A stretch of 64,000 nt of DNA from Mastigias papua (GCA_964019165.1 OZ025273.1:13074214-13138213); one strand, 5' to 3'. Shown: positions 20,541 to 33,097, counted from the stretch's first letter. The notes: a model not told the origin generated them from the letters alone. Made by a program: numbers and translations.

Positions 20541-22145
20541 TAACATTGAACTTTCATATGTGCATATGTTTATTTAAATGGTTTCTTTGAAATACGATTT
20601 ATAAACTGGACACTAACATAGAAAAGTGAGTGAATATATCATCCATGCGCTGCTTTCTCACTGAATGCCCGGGACGCGTTTACGTATGTGCCATCTAGGC
20701 CCAACCTCTGTGGCTCCCTAAACATTTCTTACATTAGGGGACCCATGCTGCATTTATAATATCCTATGAGTAGCTTTGTATATTTAAAATGCATAAAATA
20801 GTGAGCAAGAATCTTCATCTGAAACATTAGTTGTCGCTAGCATGGAGCCTAGTATTAATTACATAACAAAGATTTTCCAAGTGCATTTTAAGGGGCTCCG
20901 CTCTGTTTTGGGCCAAGCCCTCCAAAACAATGTAACATGGCCTTTCTAAAAACATATTTTGACAGTTACTAAAATGTTTCTTTATAAGAAAAACAGAGAG
21001 ATAGCCATCGATGAACCTAAGGAGGATCTCACAAATTGAAATTTCCTTGCTAAGATCCGTCTTTTTCAATGAAACTGTATGTCTTGTTGAAAGTTTCTCT
21101 TTAAATTACATCGTTCATATTGACATCGACTAATTCATAATGTAATGAAGGAAGATAGTGAATAAAGCAAGGGTTTTGAGAAAAGCACTAAACTCCCATT
21201 GTTTATAAACTCTGAGCTATATCAGCAAGGTGTAATGAATCTATGATTATAGTTCAGAGCTCCAGTTTGGACAGCTGTAGCGTCAAAAAATAAAAATAAA
21301 GTGGTCAATGCATTCTTTAGTAGGTACTTTTAAGTACGTACTGGCAAAGTGGCAGAATGCAGCAATAAAACCTTTGTTTAACCACAGGCATACAAAGTAA
21401 ACATACGACTATCATTTGCTGTTATGCATTACGTGAGAAGCGGGAGACTAAATAAATGAATACATGCTTATTACTTTATAAGAAACCTAGCTCAAGACCT
21501 AGCACTAAAAGTTTTTTAATTTTTGACCACATTTTAGTTCTAAAAGTTTGTCAAAAGTTTCTTAATTTAATGAAGAAAAACTGCATTGAAAACGATATAA
21601 AACACGTGGATATAGCAAACTATTAGCATGGTATGAAACAAGAGACGTTAATGTGGTTCTAAATCTAAATCAAGCTTATGTCCACATCATTGATTTTTGT
21701 AAAATCTATATAATATTCACTTTGTTCCTCGAAAAGGATACAGTATTGCTTCAGCTTTGCGTTGAACAAGGTAATGGTTTCAATGTGCCATTTGTCATAA
21801 AATGCACATATCTTTCTCTCAACAAAAAGGATCCTTCTCATATCTTTCTCAAGCAATGTACTTTAATTGGCACTTGTTAAATCCGTGGAGGAAATATGTT
21901 TCGCAAACCCCCAAACTTTGAAATAACACAGAAATTTCTAAAGTTTCTTAACCCTTTCGTTGTAGTTCTAAAAGTTTCTTGAATTTTAGCGCGTCCAGTA
22001 CTAGGCTGCTTATAAACTGGTTTTTTATTAAAAAGAAATGTGTACCGTCTATATAACGTTATAATATGCAAGAAGCTTAAACTGAGTCCTTTCAAGACCG
22101 ATAATCTCACAGTTCTACTTGAAAAACATCATAGTATAGGCTTAC

Positions 22146-22253
22146 CATTTCTAGCTGCTTTCACATGCTGATGTAATAAATAGAAGAAGACACAGAAGAC
22201 CGGATTTGAATGTGTATGCTGAAGAAGAAGCATCCCAATGTATGCACGATACC
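22146..22253 (-). CDS. STRA6-like exon (GYRAYIGMLLLQ)
   Basis: A 108-bp exon between an AG acceptor (CCTTTAG) and a GTAAG donor. It encodes GYRAYIGMLLLQHTHSNPVF, the segment that follows the DPG/DKG motif in STRA6 proteins. Phases fit exons on both sides (2 bases in, 1 base out). Confidence 0.9.
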
Positions 22254-23833
22254 CTAAAGGTTAACAGAATACTCGTATATTAGATTAGCTATACAACCTA
22301 TATACTTCATATTATCAAAGCAGGTCTTCTGTCTATTTTGTTTATTGTATCGTTATTTGAAAGCATTAGATCCTCATCTGATCGATAAATAAAGACTGGA
22401 AAATTACTTCCCCAACGTTAGACAAGTAAATGATTTATAAATAGTGTATACAGACGACACCTAACAATGCCAATTTAAATAACTCGAATGTTATATAACT
22501 CGAATATGAATAACTGAAATATACAAGGTTTTCAAGAAACGTTCTGCCCAAGAACTCATTTTTCTGATTCAATAAATATCCAAGAGCCACTCAGCAATTT
22601 TAAGAGTGGGGTGGTCAAGCAGATATATCATGTTATATTGGCGTCCAATAAAACAAATTTTTCAAGGTTGACCAAAAGCACAGCTCCTACCTGACCATCA
22701 ATGAGCCCTGTGGCTAATGTTTGAGCGGGAAAGTATTTGCTGCAATGCTTAAGTGGAATTTCAATTATGTAGAGTCTGTGCTTTCATTTCTATTGCTTAT
22801 TACATGGCTATTAGAGAAATGTACCCCAATCACAAGAATTTCAGATAAAATGAAACTTACAGTCAAAATATTGAGATAAAAGCAGTATTTACCGTTCCTA
22901 TATTTCGGAAATTGCTGGATTTCAGTACAGCAGTGTATATTAGAATTGCAAGAACTTCAGAAAAACTGGCTTCGCTATGTGCACACCTATGGCTCATCGC
23001 TCAAAAACACTAATCAAAACGAGGGAAATATATGTATGCAAAGTTACCAAGAAGCTCAGTATTGTAAAGTTGTACGAGGAGTAGGGATGGCTAGTTATCT
23101 TTACTCATGAGAATAAATCTCCATAGCGAACAAAACAGACGAAAAAGGATATGTAAAATTTATGTCATTGCTGTGCCTCTCTGACCAGGATGCAGCCTCT
23201 ACCTAAACGGTGTTGAAAATCTGAAATTTTACAAGATATGCAAGCAAAAAGAGTATTCCCATGTTTCACCAACAGCCTAGGATAAGTTTGACAATCTTTT
23301 ATTCCAGAAATAAAGAAGTATACCTCAGAGTTTTAGCGTCAAACTATAGCGATCGAGTCCCCTTACTCTCAAACAAATGTCAAGCAAAAAATTGATTTCG
23401 CACAAACAGGCAATAAATCACAGCTTTATACAATACGAAACTGTCTTTTTGTCAGCTTTCTGAAAGTTGAAAGTTTTCTGCTTTGAAATTTTTGGTAGTT
23501 TATTAACGAGCAATCGATTATAGTTGGATAGGGCGAATTTTAAGTTGAATCTCAATTTATGTCAACGCCTTATGCGCCAAGATGAAACTAATGAAGCTAT
23601 GTAATACTCTTGCAAGGGGAGTGTATACGCACTTTTCAACCTAAACTTCTTCCCATCTGATTTAAATCCATTCCTTGCTAATAAAAAGCAGCATGTCAAT
23701 GGAGAAATCTATGGACTTTGAAATAGCTGAGCATAAACAGTCTGGCGCTCCTTTAGAGCTGTGATTTATCAACTTTCTGTGGGAGAGCCATTTGCGTTTG
23801 AGGCGTCTTTGACGCTATTTTGAATTGGCCAAT
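22254..23833. other. STRA6-like intron, left part, nothing recognised
   Basis: AT-rich intronic sequence up to the Harbinger insertion. No repeat termini, tRNA-like sequence or coding motif was recognised. Confidence 0.4.
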
Positions 23834-23836
23834 TAA

Positions 23837-23887
23837 GGCCCCGTTTACATGATACCATTTTCGATTGAAAACGGTATGAAATCAAGT
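23837..23887 (+). repeat. Harbinger left terminal inverted repeat
   Basis: It begins GGCCCCGTTTACATGATACC and contains a near-palindrome around ATACCATTTTCG and GAAAACGGTAT. It pairs with 26739-26789. Confidence 0.85.
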
Positions 23888-24186
23888 CGTTATTGTGTAA
23901 TCACATGAAAGCGGTATGATTTCGTTCCGGATCGATGATGAGGTTTTGAAATATTTTAGAGCAAGGCAAAATCAAATAGCTCTTCATCTCTCTGAATCAT
24001 TTGGCGCCAAAACGACAGCCTTGTCAAAGGAGTTGTTAATAACACTGTCTCGAATAAAGATTATTGATTAATACACCATTAACTAAATTGCAAACCTGTT
24101 TAGTAGCTGCCTTGCAGCTCAACATCTTTTTAATTTTGCGCTATTTAGCGTCGTATCACCAACGGTTAAGCAACCTTCTTCAAACA

Positions 24187-24780
24187 ATGTTAGCAGAAAA
24201 CTCAAACAGAAGCCCAAGAAGAATTAGCAAGAAGAACAAACAACGGCGAACAATGTGGGTAAGGCCAGGAAGGACGTCTGAACGGTGGGAAATTTTTTTT
24301 AATGATGTTGTTGTAATGGAGGAATGGATAGAAAATTTTCACTTGACAAAGAAGATTTTCGTAGCACTCTGCGATGAACTTAGATCTTTTCTTAATGAAC
24401 AAACACAACAATGAGGCTAGGTATTGATGTGGAGACTCAAGTAGCAATAACATTGTACTACTTAGCAGACTGGGGTCATTATAGAAGAGTAAGTAATGCT
24501 ATTGGGGTTTCTCGAAGCACAGTTTATAAATAATTGTAAGGAGAGTCACAAGATCCATTTCAAAGCAGCTTGAACAGAAATATATAAAATTACCTGCAAC
24601 TGAGGAGGAGGCTCTAGAGCTGTAATCAAAATATTTAGAGAACCATGCCTTTTCTCAATACATAGGTGTTTTTGATGGCACACACATTGAAACAAAACAG
24701 CCAACCCAAGATTATACAGATTATCTTATTCGAAAAGGACGATACTCTCTCAATGTGCAGGCTATTTGCAGTTATACATA
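24187..24780 (+). pseudogene. Harbinger transposase, N-terminal part, broken
   Basis: The peptide RPGRTSERWEIFFNDVVVME with EEWIENFHLTKKIF is characteristic of Harbinger transposase N-termini. A frameshift at about 24412 leads to DVETQVAITLYYLADWGHYR and a helix-turn-helix-like NAIGVSRSTVYK. Another shift lies near 24535 and an in-frame stop near 24625. The first catalytic aspartate is still visible (GVFDGTHIE). The reading is interrupted at about 24781 by a Penelope-like insertion. Confidence 0.85.
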
Positions 24781-25158
24781 TGTGAAAAGTCTGTTGTTAC
24801 TACAGAACTTCACTACAGCAGGAAAAAGCGGTACCATGTATTAGACATACTGAAAAGTCTTTTATCGCCCGACACTCGTCAGAGTATGAAACGTCGGATA
24901 GCGACCGAAAGGTTAACCGAAATTTATAGCCAGATGCGGGTACACGTGATATGATGAATAATGTGTCCAGTTAGCCGTATGATTGGCCACTTGGCACCTA
25001 TTCACCATTGTTTACTTGAAGAGTCCCAGTGAGAAAATGAACTCTTTTTGTTTATACAAGATTGGGTTTGGACTCTTTATGTAAATTGATTCCAAAACAC
25101 CTAAATGAAAAGACGATCTTGCTTGCCCAATGACCCGAAAATTGTTGTCTGCGCCAAA
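24781..25158 (-). mobile_element. Penelope-like 3' end inserted in Harbinger transposase
   Basis: Minus-strand sequence matching the 3' terminal region seen at 43430-43829: end of the GIY-YIG frame, the CCTTTCGGTCGCTATCCGAC block, a hammerhead-like motif (24846-24888) and the terminal GAAGTTCTGTAGTAAC. The middle of the transposase is missing at this point, so insertion was accompanied by deletion. Confidence 0.8.
24846..24888 (-). ncRNA. Hammerhead-like motif, Penelope copy
   Basis: CATACT and AGTATG form stem I around CTGACGA. The second core strand reads GAT instead of GAA, so this copy is probably inactive. Confidence 0.5.
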
Positions 25159-25400
25159 GCATATTCAGAACGAACATATTCGGAATTGGAAAACTGAAAG
25201 GATGTTTTGGGGCCTTGAGAAAGCCAATGGATATTAATTTGGATGATGTTCCTTGTGTAATACATTCTTGTTTTATTTTGCATAATATTTGTGAATTAAA
25301 CAATGAAACACTCCATGAAGAAACTGTGCAAAAATCAATAAACATAGAGAAAGATTCTCAGCCTCTTTGTCAACATCATAGGAATTACCAATAGCATAAC
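25159..25400 (+). pseudogene. Harbinger transposase, C-terminal part
   Basis: The frame resumes after the Penelope insertion with KLKGCFGALRKPMDINLDD and VPCVIHSCFILHNICELN, the conserved end of Harbinger transposases near the catalytic glutamate region. The segment carrying the second aspartate is not present. Confidence 0.75.
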
Positions 25401-25863
25401 AGAAAAAAACGGTAAAGCCATCAGAAATATCTTTGTAAAATACTTTGATTAAAAGTTTGTTGTAAAATTTTCTGCTCTACTATCAAGCATGTTTTATAAT
25501 GTATAAAACGAGTAAGTTTCTTCATCATCAGATGAATAATCTTTTTCTTGGAGCTCTCTTTTTCTGCTTGATCTTTGATTACTGCTTTGCGAAATGCACC
25601 CTTGACGATCAAAGTCTAGTTGTTCAAGAAAACTGTGACCCATAGTATTTGGTATGTGCTGTGCAGTTGGTTGTTAGTGATAAAATTGCTGAGCTTAGTT
25701 AAGAGCAGTTGTTAAAGTATTGCTTAAATTGACCAATTTATTGGTTAAAAAATTCATTTGTCCCGCAAAGTTTATATTCATTTCACGGATCTCCGACATC
25801 ATTTGTTTCTTCAAAGCCATATCTTTTGTCATTTGCATCATTTTCTTTTCATATGAAACAATT

Positions 25864-26459
25864 TTAATCAATTTGGAATTCCTTTGCTTCTTTCAAATGT
25901 TCCAGGAAACTCATCTTGCGTACTACAGCTGGGTCACGCTCTAGGGCCAGGGACGTTTCTTGATTTTCATCTGAACAAGACGCTGACACAGCAGCAATAC
26001 TTGTATTGCTTGAAAGCTCTGATGATTCTGTTGATGCACTAGAATCAATTCCACCTGCAATTGATTCTGTTGCTGGACATCCTCCCCAGTATCTGTGCAC
26101 AGATTGCAAAATTGAGCAACGACCTTACCCCCTCCGCTTCGACGTCCAGAGTCCAAAGCTGTTTTATATTTGTTTCTCAGTTCCTTCAACTTGGAAATGA
26201 TTCTTTCTTTTGTAAAATGTTTGGCAGCATCATGGTGGGGATAGCTTTCGTCTCTCAAAGTTTTAGGAGATCTGTCTACAAAAACATCGCAAATGTCTAA
26301 ATGTTTTGTTTTGATAGACTCCCAGTCCAAGCCTTGTCCTGCCGTATCTGACTTGTAATGCAAAACGACTTCCAAAAGTAACTCCACTTCTTCATCACTC
26401 CGGTTAAATGAGATCGATGCTTTATCAGTTGCTTCTCTTGCTTTCTTTGTTGGAGGCAT
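25864..26459 (-). pseudogene. Harbinger accessory Myb/SANT-like DNA-binding protein
   Basis: The minus-strand frame starts at ATG 26459 with a basic N-terminus. A trihelix/SANT-like region follows (EVELLLEVVLHYKSD, DWESIKTKH) and then FTKERIISKLKELRNKYKTA. After about residue 125 the frame shifts (about 26090); the true tail continues in another frame to MSFLEHLKEAKEF and a stop at 25864. This second protein helps the transposase bind TIRs in characterised Harbinger elements. One frameshift is visible. Confidence 0.75.
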
Positions 26460-26738
26460 TACTCGCAGCTATTTAGTATAGATATAACTTCCTTCGATTA
26501 AGTCTAACTTTCTTTGTTCAAGTAACTGCTCTTGGTAGCGCCAAATGGTTCACAGTGATCAAGAGCTATTTGATCTGCCTCGCTATTAAATATTTCAAAA
26601 TCTTATTATCGATCCGGAACGAAATCTTACCGTTTCCATGTGTTTACATAATACGGTTTTCAAATCATACCATTTCCAGAAACGTTTTCATTTCATACCG
26701 TTTTCGATAGCAGTTCCGTGTAAACGGAAGGCCAAACG

Positions 26739-26789
26739 GCATGATTTTATACCGTTTTCATTTGAAAACGGTATCGTTTAAACTGGTCC
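26739..26789 (-). repeat. Harbinger right terminal inverted repeat
   Basis: The complement begins GGACCAGTTTAAACGATACC. The inner part is a palindrome, ATACCGTTTTC-ATTT-GAAAACGGTAT, so each end can fold on itself. Confidence 0.85.
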
Positions 26790-26792
26790 TAA

Positions 26793-27099
26793 GTTTGACG
26801 ATGAGATTCTCAGATAGACTTCTCTGTTTCTGGACTCAAGGATTACCCATCTCATAGTTAGTTGCTGGTTAACAACTAGACTACTATTTTGCTTGCTATG
26901 CCATGATCAGTCACAAATTTTCAAAAAAATTTATTTAGAGACTGTTTTCTCGCCACAAAGATACACCAATGACATCAATTGTACATATAAGTTTGTTATA
27001 TCAGTTCATTTTGCAGATTTATTATCATGATTGAAAATAGCTGGCTTCAACGAATCATCAATAGAATCCAGCTCGTAAGATGGAATGCAGATCGTTAGG
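26793..27099. other. STRA6-like intron between two mobile elements
   Basis: No gene or repeat was recognised; the segment joins the Harbinger right flank to the GIY-YIG end of a decayed Penelope-like element. Confidence 0.4.
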
Positions 27100-27639
27100 T
27101 TATTGTTTCAATGTTCTTAATAGGAATTTGTTTTCGTGACGGCATTTGCTGATCAGTTCTGACCTTTTATTAAGGAGTCTTCTATCATCTATTGAATTGA
27201 AAATGAATAGCTTTTCATATAGACAAAGATTGCATCTTCCATTATTTTGCACACTATTCGTTCTTTTCAATATTTTCCAATCCATCTCAATGTCCTTGTT
27301 ATTTTCTTTCAACTGCCAAATATGCTTCGTTAATTCAGTACTGTTCCGGTATTTAAAATTATTAAAATCTTTTATAAGGTTTCTATATCTTTCCTTGAAT
27401 GGTCTTTCCGATAATCCAATGTACGCTTTTATGTCTCCTTTAGACTTAACAGTTGCTTGATAGATAATGTAACGAGTGAGGCATTTTCCTTGTAGTGGGC
27501 AGCTTTCTTGGTTACGGCAATTGCAGAGGCAATTATTATCATTTTTTGTTTTCAGTGGTAAAGCATTATGTGATGATATTATATAATTGAGGTTTTTCAT
27601 GCAGCTGTAACTTATCTTTACCGTATTTCTGTTAAACAT
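27100..27639 (-). pseudogene. GIY-YIG endonuclease domain of the decayed Penelope-like element
   Basis: 179 codons remain open. A cysteine-rich lead-in (CLCNCRNQESCPLQGKC) precedes a GIY-YIG-like core (YIIYQATV, AYIGLSERPFKERYRN), then ELTKHIWQLKENNKDIE and a tail with CNLCLYEKLFIF and LLNKRSELISKCRH. The tyrosine pair, the glycine and the downstream arginine are kept. This nuclease cuts target DNA to prime reverse transcription in the family. Confidence 0.75.
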
Positions 27640-29150
27640 TTTATATAGCTTGTTAGACTTCGGGAAGTGCTTATGTAGTAGCTTGAAAAATATCTTGCCA
27701 ATATTTGTCTTTATATTTTTCGAGTAAGGGGGGTTTAACCAGATGATGTCTTTTTTCTTTGCCTTCGTTCTTTGTTCTTTCTACTATCATTACAATCTGT
27801 ATATTCTAATTTGGTGGACAATCCACTGCCATATAATGCTTTTTCATATTGTCCTTTGGTTTTCATGAATACCTCTTCACTTGATGATATTTTTGATAAT
27901 CTTATAGCAATTGCCTTGGGTAGTTGGTCTATAATGTTTGGTGGATTATAAGATTTTTGTGCATATATCTTATTTCGCTATTATGCTTTGTATATGGTTT
28001 GTATTTATCTGTATCTAGATTGAGTGTAACATATAATAAGTCTACAGACTTTTGGTTGGCAGAGACGGAAATTTTCAGTCCACAATCTTTAAACACATAA
28101 ATGACCCTTTTCGTTTTCTTTCAATTTGAGGTCCCGACAAGTTCTCAAATACTCCCAAACCATCATCCCTATACAAGCCGATGTTACCTTTATCAATAAA
28201 TTCTCCTAATAAGTTCAATATATAGGCACCAACTAATTCGCAGCATTCTGCTCCATCAAAAAGTCCCATTGGTATATCAAAATTTTCACTATTTCTTTTC
28301 TTTATCCATGGTGATCTATCATAGAACAGGAATATTTTTCCATAACTGCATGATTATATAAATTTCCTCATCAGATATTGCGGCGTATTTCTTATTAAAT
28401 AGCATTCTGAAAGAGATTGCTAGATATAGATCGGTAAAAACTTTCCACGTCAAACGTAATAAATGTACATCTCTTTTTATCATTAATGTTCTAAAACCAA
28501 TCTATAACCTCCTTCCTACTTCTCCATTGATTTATATGCGTAGCAGATTTCATTTTTTGCTTATATTGTCCAATATCTTCTTACTACTTTTTACAATTTC
28601 TGACTTTAAAGAGTTAATTAATCAAAATGCTGTAATATGTGGAAAGTTTTCTTTGTGATCTTTTACCGTAATATAAGCTTGCTTTTCATTTAATCTTTCT
28701 TTTCTGTCATCAATAGAATATTTTTCAGTTATTTTTTAGTTTCAACATTGAATGAGTGGACTTTATTTTGATTGGATTTCTTGTAAGTTTTTGTAAAGTT
28801 ATCTGATAATACCTTGCTGTATTCATTTGGGCTAATCGTGTACACATTTTTCGATTTATCTGCAGGAATAAACACTTGCTTGCTTTCTTTAATTATTCTT
28901 TAATAATTTTCTTTCACTATCTTTCTTCATCGTACTTTGAAATTCATCACAGACTCTCTTGAACTCAATATTATGAATTAAAGCCATCATATCGCTTTCA
29001 AATTCATTTAATTCCTCCACAGTAGGTGGACAATTTCTAGTTTTGAAGCCAAATGTTTCTTTGTTTGTTGATTCCAACTTCCCTAAGAATTGAGCGCTCC
29101 TATTAAGAACATTGAAACAATAATAGCTAACGATCTGCATTCCACCTTAC
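27100..29150 (-). mobile_element. Second, decayed Penelope-like element (RT + GIY-YIG)
   Basis: Read on the minus strand, an RT begins near 29140 and continues through frame changes: an IPADKSKNVY motif, MGLFDGAECCELVGAY at 28269, and GLYRDDGLGVFENLSG with a Y-x-D-D active site (x = R). A GIY-YIG-type endonuclease follows at 27639-27100 (see its entry). The order RT then GIY-YIG defines Penelope-like elements. It differs in sequence from the family at 36.7-43.8 kb. There are numerous stops and shifts. Confidence 0.7.
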
Positions 29151-29357
29151 CAACTGGATTCTATTGATAATTCGCTATGCGTATATTTCACTATGTTTAC
29201 GTATCTACATCTATACGCCTGAAGATTGGAAACATGACACCGACGGTCGCGTATGACAGTCTGGTATAACTTTTATTATTATTCCTATAACGCTCCATCC
29301 AATTGTCGAGCACTTTAGTGTTGTAAAAGATGCAGTTGAACTATCGCCTCTCGTTCC

Positions 29358-29584
<227 letters not shown>

Positions 29585-29919
29585 TTATTATAGGCATGCA
29601 TATCCGGCCCTGAAATTCAAGGAAATGTCGCTCATGCAAAACTATTCAACATCATATATCTTCTCAAATCAAAACATTATACCATATAAAAGTGTGGGAT
29701 CATGGCACCTGTTGACCCGCAGTTATGCAGTACCTGAACCTGATATTTGCTAACTCTATCGCATTCCTGTTTCCTTTTGGAGACTTACTATGTGACTCTC
29801 GAATAGTTAGGAATTGTAACAATTGTTAAGGTACAAAATTAGAAAAAGATAAATCTTGTAGTGAACATAATTAATTCTTAGGTCTCGTTGTCTCAACAAT
29901 AAAATGCATTTAAATTCAC

Positions 29920-30083
29920 CTTTATCAAATCGTTCAAAACCACGTGGCAACAAACTTCTTTGAACTCGTTCATAAAATATAATACCAAGAAGAAGGCCAA
30001 CCAGAAGTCTTTGCATTGCAGAGAAAACTCCAATGATGACGTTGAGATATATCATGAAGTATGACATGATATGAAACATTTTT
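29920..30083 (-). CDS. STRA6-like exon (NRK...SLLPRGFERFDKG)
   Basis: A 164-bp exon with acceptor TTTGATTTCAG and donor GTGAAT. It encodes two hydrophobic stretches (MFHIMSYFMIYLNVIIGVF and a LLVGLLLGIIF helix) and then RSLLPRGFERFDKG, matching the NRR...SLLPP...DPG region of vertebrate STRA6. Phase is 1 base in (completes NNR) and 1 base out. Confidence 0.9.
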
Positions 30084-30328
30084 CTGAAATCAAAAGGAAA
30101 GCTCGTATTGTACTAAATACCCCTGTTGTAAAGATGGAAGCTGAAGTATTTACTTTCCAGAAGTATCCAGACGTTTACGAAAATCAAGTGGATCTAAATT
30201 GAGATTCCATTTTGTCAGTAAGTCGAAAATGGGAAATCAACCAACAATGAGTCTGCATTTGCTTTTAGAAAACATTATGCCACTAAGCCCAGTACATGAA
30301 AAGTATACGTCATGTAAAATAAAGCTAC

Positions 30329-30430
30329 CTGTTGTTAATGAAAACAAGTTGTCCGACTTTCTGTAGAAAGAAAATCTTCACTGCTATGCGTTGCACCAAC
30401 CACACTGCAAATGTCGTGAGGAGCCAACGC
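30329..30430 (-). CDS. STRA6-like exon (WLLTTFAVWLVQ)
   Basis: A 102-bp exon, acceptor TATTTTAG, donor GTAGCT. It encodes RWLLTTFAVWLVQRIAVKIF, FLQK and VFINN, corresponding to WPFWLTLALAVILQ...WVFLE in vertebrate STRA6. Phases join both neighbours. Confidence 0.88.
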
Positions 30431-30937
30431 CTAAAATAGAACCTCAATATGATACTTAAATTTGCCAAATGAATTTTAGAGCACGGCATGTTTTACAACA
30501 ATCTTTCCCTAAATTCATTATTCTGTCGATATATCAGTCATTCGTTCTATCACCCAGCCTCAATTCTAATGAGTGCATATGCAAAAAATTCTGTGTTCTT
30601 GTCAGTGCAGTTTTCACATATAGCATAGCTGATTAGAGACGTAATAGCTACAATTTTGCATGGATCAGATTGATTACAGTTGGATACTTGACAAATCGTA
30701 CGGGTTTTCGTTATTTCTCTGCTTCGAGGACGCTCATATCCACACACATAAGCAAATATACATTAGATTTTATTTTTTAGCTCTCCACCCTCATTGATAT
30801 GCACAAGCCAGCACTGAAGTTATCAACCACAATTTAAGACGCAATCTACTGCTGAGCTTTGGCTTGCTTAACCCTAGGACCAAATAAGCTAGCTGTAATG
30901 GACCGCAAGAAGTCATTCTCAATCAGATAGTTATAAC

Positions 30938-31467
30938 AAACAGAACAAAACAACATGTACCCACTAGCATCAGGACGAAAAATACTATAACAAGAGAACA
31001 GCCACCTCGTATGTGTAAAAACTCTAATTCTAAAATGAAAGTGATTCGGCTATAGGACAACATCTAATTACAAACCCAGAATGCGCCAAAACATATACAG
31101 ACGATAATTTTCGGATCATTGGGCAAGCAAGATCGTCCTTTCATTTAAGTGTTTTGGAATCAGTTTACATAAAGACTCAAAATCCAGTCTTGTGTAAACA
31201 AAAAGAGTTCATTTTCTCACTTGGACTCTTCAAGTAAAAAATGGTGAATAGGTGCTAATTGGCCAATCATAGGGCCAAATAGACGCATTATTCATCATAT
31301 CACGTGCACCCGTATCTGGCTATATATTTTGGTTAACCTTTCGGTCGTTATCCGACGTTTTATACTCTGACGAGTGTCGATAGAAAATAGCTTTCAGTAT
31401 GCTTAAAGAATGTTCCCGCTTTTTCCTGCTATAGTGAAGTTCTGAAGTACCAACAGACTTTTAACAG
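30938..31467 (+). mobile_element. 5'-truncated Penelope-like insertion in STRA6-like intron
   Basis: The end of the GIY-YIG frame (equivalent to 43300-43599), then the shared terminal block and a hammerhead-like motif at 31361-31401, ending GAAGTTCTGAAGTACCAACA. It is the same family as the 36.7-43.8 kb element. The truncated 5' end indicates incomplete reverse transcription. Confidence 0.8.
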
Positions 31468-32567
31468 ATTTTTAGTAAGTAGTGTCAGGGAGAAGCCGCA
31501 GAGCCTACAACAAAGCCCTGACAAAGGAAGAATGAGAACGTTAAGTAGATAGGGAGATAAGATCAAGTTTGGTGATGTTGGATTTGCAGCGAGATAAGTT
31601 TTAGGATTCAGGAAAGGAAGTGGAACGTAATATGTTCCAAAGTTGACAAGTTCTTGGAATGAAAGCATTGTTCTCAGGAAATGCTTCAGTGAAAAAGAAC
31701 GTGGTAGCTTCCATTTACAACTGCACGTTTACTAAATCAATCCCTGGATACAATCCTATCTCAGATAGACATGTAGCAATCATTTAATATAACGTTAGTA
31801 AAAATATATGCCCCCAAAATGGATGTCGAGGATGATGAAATAGATGAGTTTTAAAATACTATAATGGACCACTATACTCAAACGGATAATAGTGTCTACA
31901 AGACTTATACAGAAAGCTCCCATGATACACCTAAGACACGGTATTTTAACGACGTCTAATATACATACTACATATTTTTAATATCTGTTGCACACAAATT
32001 ATAAATTGCTAATCAGGTGTCTCATATGCATCTTTAATAGCTATTCATGCCATAGATTTGAGCTTAATACGTAGAGCTTAGAAATGCTAATAGTCATGGG
32101 TCTGTGGGTTTTTAAGTAGGGCAAAACATCAAGATAATGCTTTGCAGGGGCTTTTCCAGCAATCGAAATACTGATACATAAGCCACTGCAAGTTCTGGCT
32201 TTGTAATAATCTTGCATGCTTTCATTGCAGTTGTCTCGCCACTTATTATTACTCTCTTGCATATTTTCTACCACCTGCAATTCCCTTCTAAAATTTCACT
32301 TTCTCATCTGACCGCTCACTGCCAAACTTCATTTCTTATTGAAAAAAGCGTTACTTTTATGCATTCATCTACCTTGCCATATTGGATTCAACAATCTATC
32401 AACCCATCTAACCATCCACTCATCCTTCTAAGCATCCACTTACCCATCCACCCATCTGTCAGCTAGTAAGTCCACCCTGTAAGAAAATCCACTGTCATCT
32501 TTTATCTTTCCAAAAGTCTTCTAGCTAGGGTACATATTAATAAAAAAGAAACTAAATATGTTCTTAC
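31468..32567. other. STRA6-like intron remainder, no gene recognised
   Basis: Intronic sequence between the Penelope insertion and the next exon. Pyrimidine-rich CATCC repeats near 32400-32460 are low-complexity only. Confidence 0.4.
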
Positions 32568-32658
32568 CAAACCCTCTCCAGGAAGGCCCTTAGCCAGTAG
32601 GATGCAAAAGTAAAAGCACTCAGGATGATAAAAAGAACCAAAGAAACAATAATGTAGC
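32568..32658 (-). CDS. STRA6-like exon (membrane helix YIIVSLVLFIIL)
   Basis: A 91-bp exon, acceptor CTATCTTAG, donor GTAAGAA. It encodes YIIVSLVLFIILSAFTFASY followed by WLRAFLERV, a transmembrane helix continuing the YQ-x-AY motif of the preceding exon. Phase is 2 bases in and 2 bases out. Confidence 0.88.
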
Positions 32659-33097
32659 CTAAGATAGAATAAAACTATTTATTTATATTTAAGAGGAAGT
32701 GGATATTAAATATACATACAATTTGTTTCCAAATGTGAGTGCTTGGATATCCATGATAGACTAACTACATATACGCTCAAACCAACTGAAAATAGGAAAA
32801 TGTGCTACTCCCAAAATTTGAATATGATTTTAAATTGGCTAAAAATGTATCATTCTCCAACTTGTCAGAAAGAATTGCATTCTATAAGAAATTAGAAAAT
32901 AGATAGGAGATGTGATTATGGTTCACGCGCTATGATTAGATTGTAACTCTTTGAGAACATTGATGGCCTAGTATCAATACCATTAAGATATATTTCAACC
33001 TGATCTAATTTTGCAGATTGTAGATAAATAGCAGCATATTGATTACACAAAGTATATCATGCAACACTGAAGCAGTTGTTATAATCATAAAGCTCAC

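Larger units (their letters stand above)
16567..22145. other. STRA6-like intron with LINE and SINE remnants
   Basis: A 5.6-kb intron by phase continuity. It contains a LINE 3' end (17861-18050), a SINE (18368-18600) and a LINE RT remnant (19910-20540). Nothing else was recognised between 16.6 and 17.8 kb or between 20.6 and 22.1 kb. Confidence 0.6.
23837..26789. mobile_element. PIF/Harbinger DNA transposon with TAA target duplication
   Basis: A 2953-bp element with terminal inverted repeats. The left end GGCCCCGTTTACATGATACC matches the complement of the right end (GGACCAGTTTAAACGATACC), and the match continues through ATGAAAACGGTAT-like sequence. A TAA duplication lies at 23834-23836 and 26790-26792, as expected for PIF/Harbinger (TWA). 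It holds a transposase (plus) and a Myb/SANT-like accessory gene (minus) in convergent arrangement, the standard two-gene content. Both are damaged, and a Penelope-like fragment sits inside the transposase. Confidence 0.9.
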
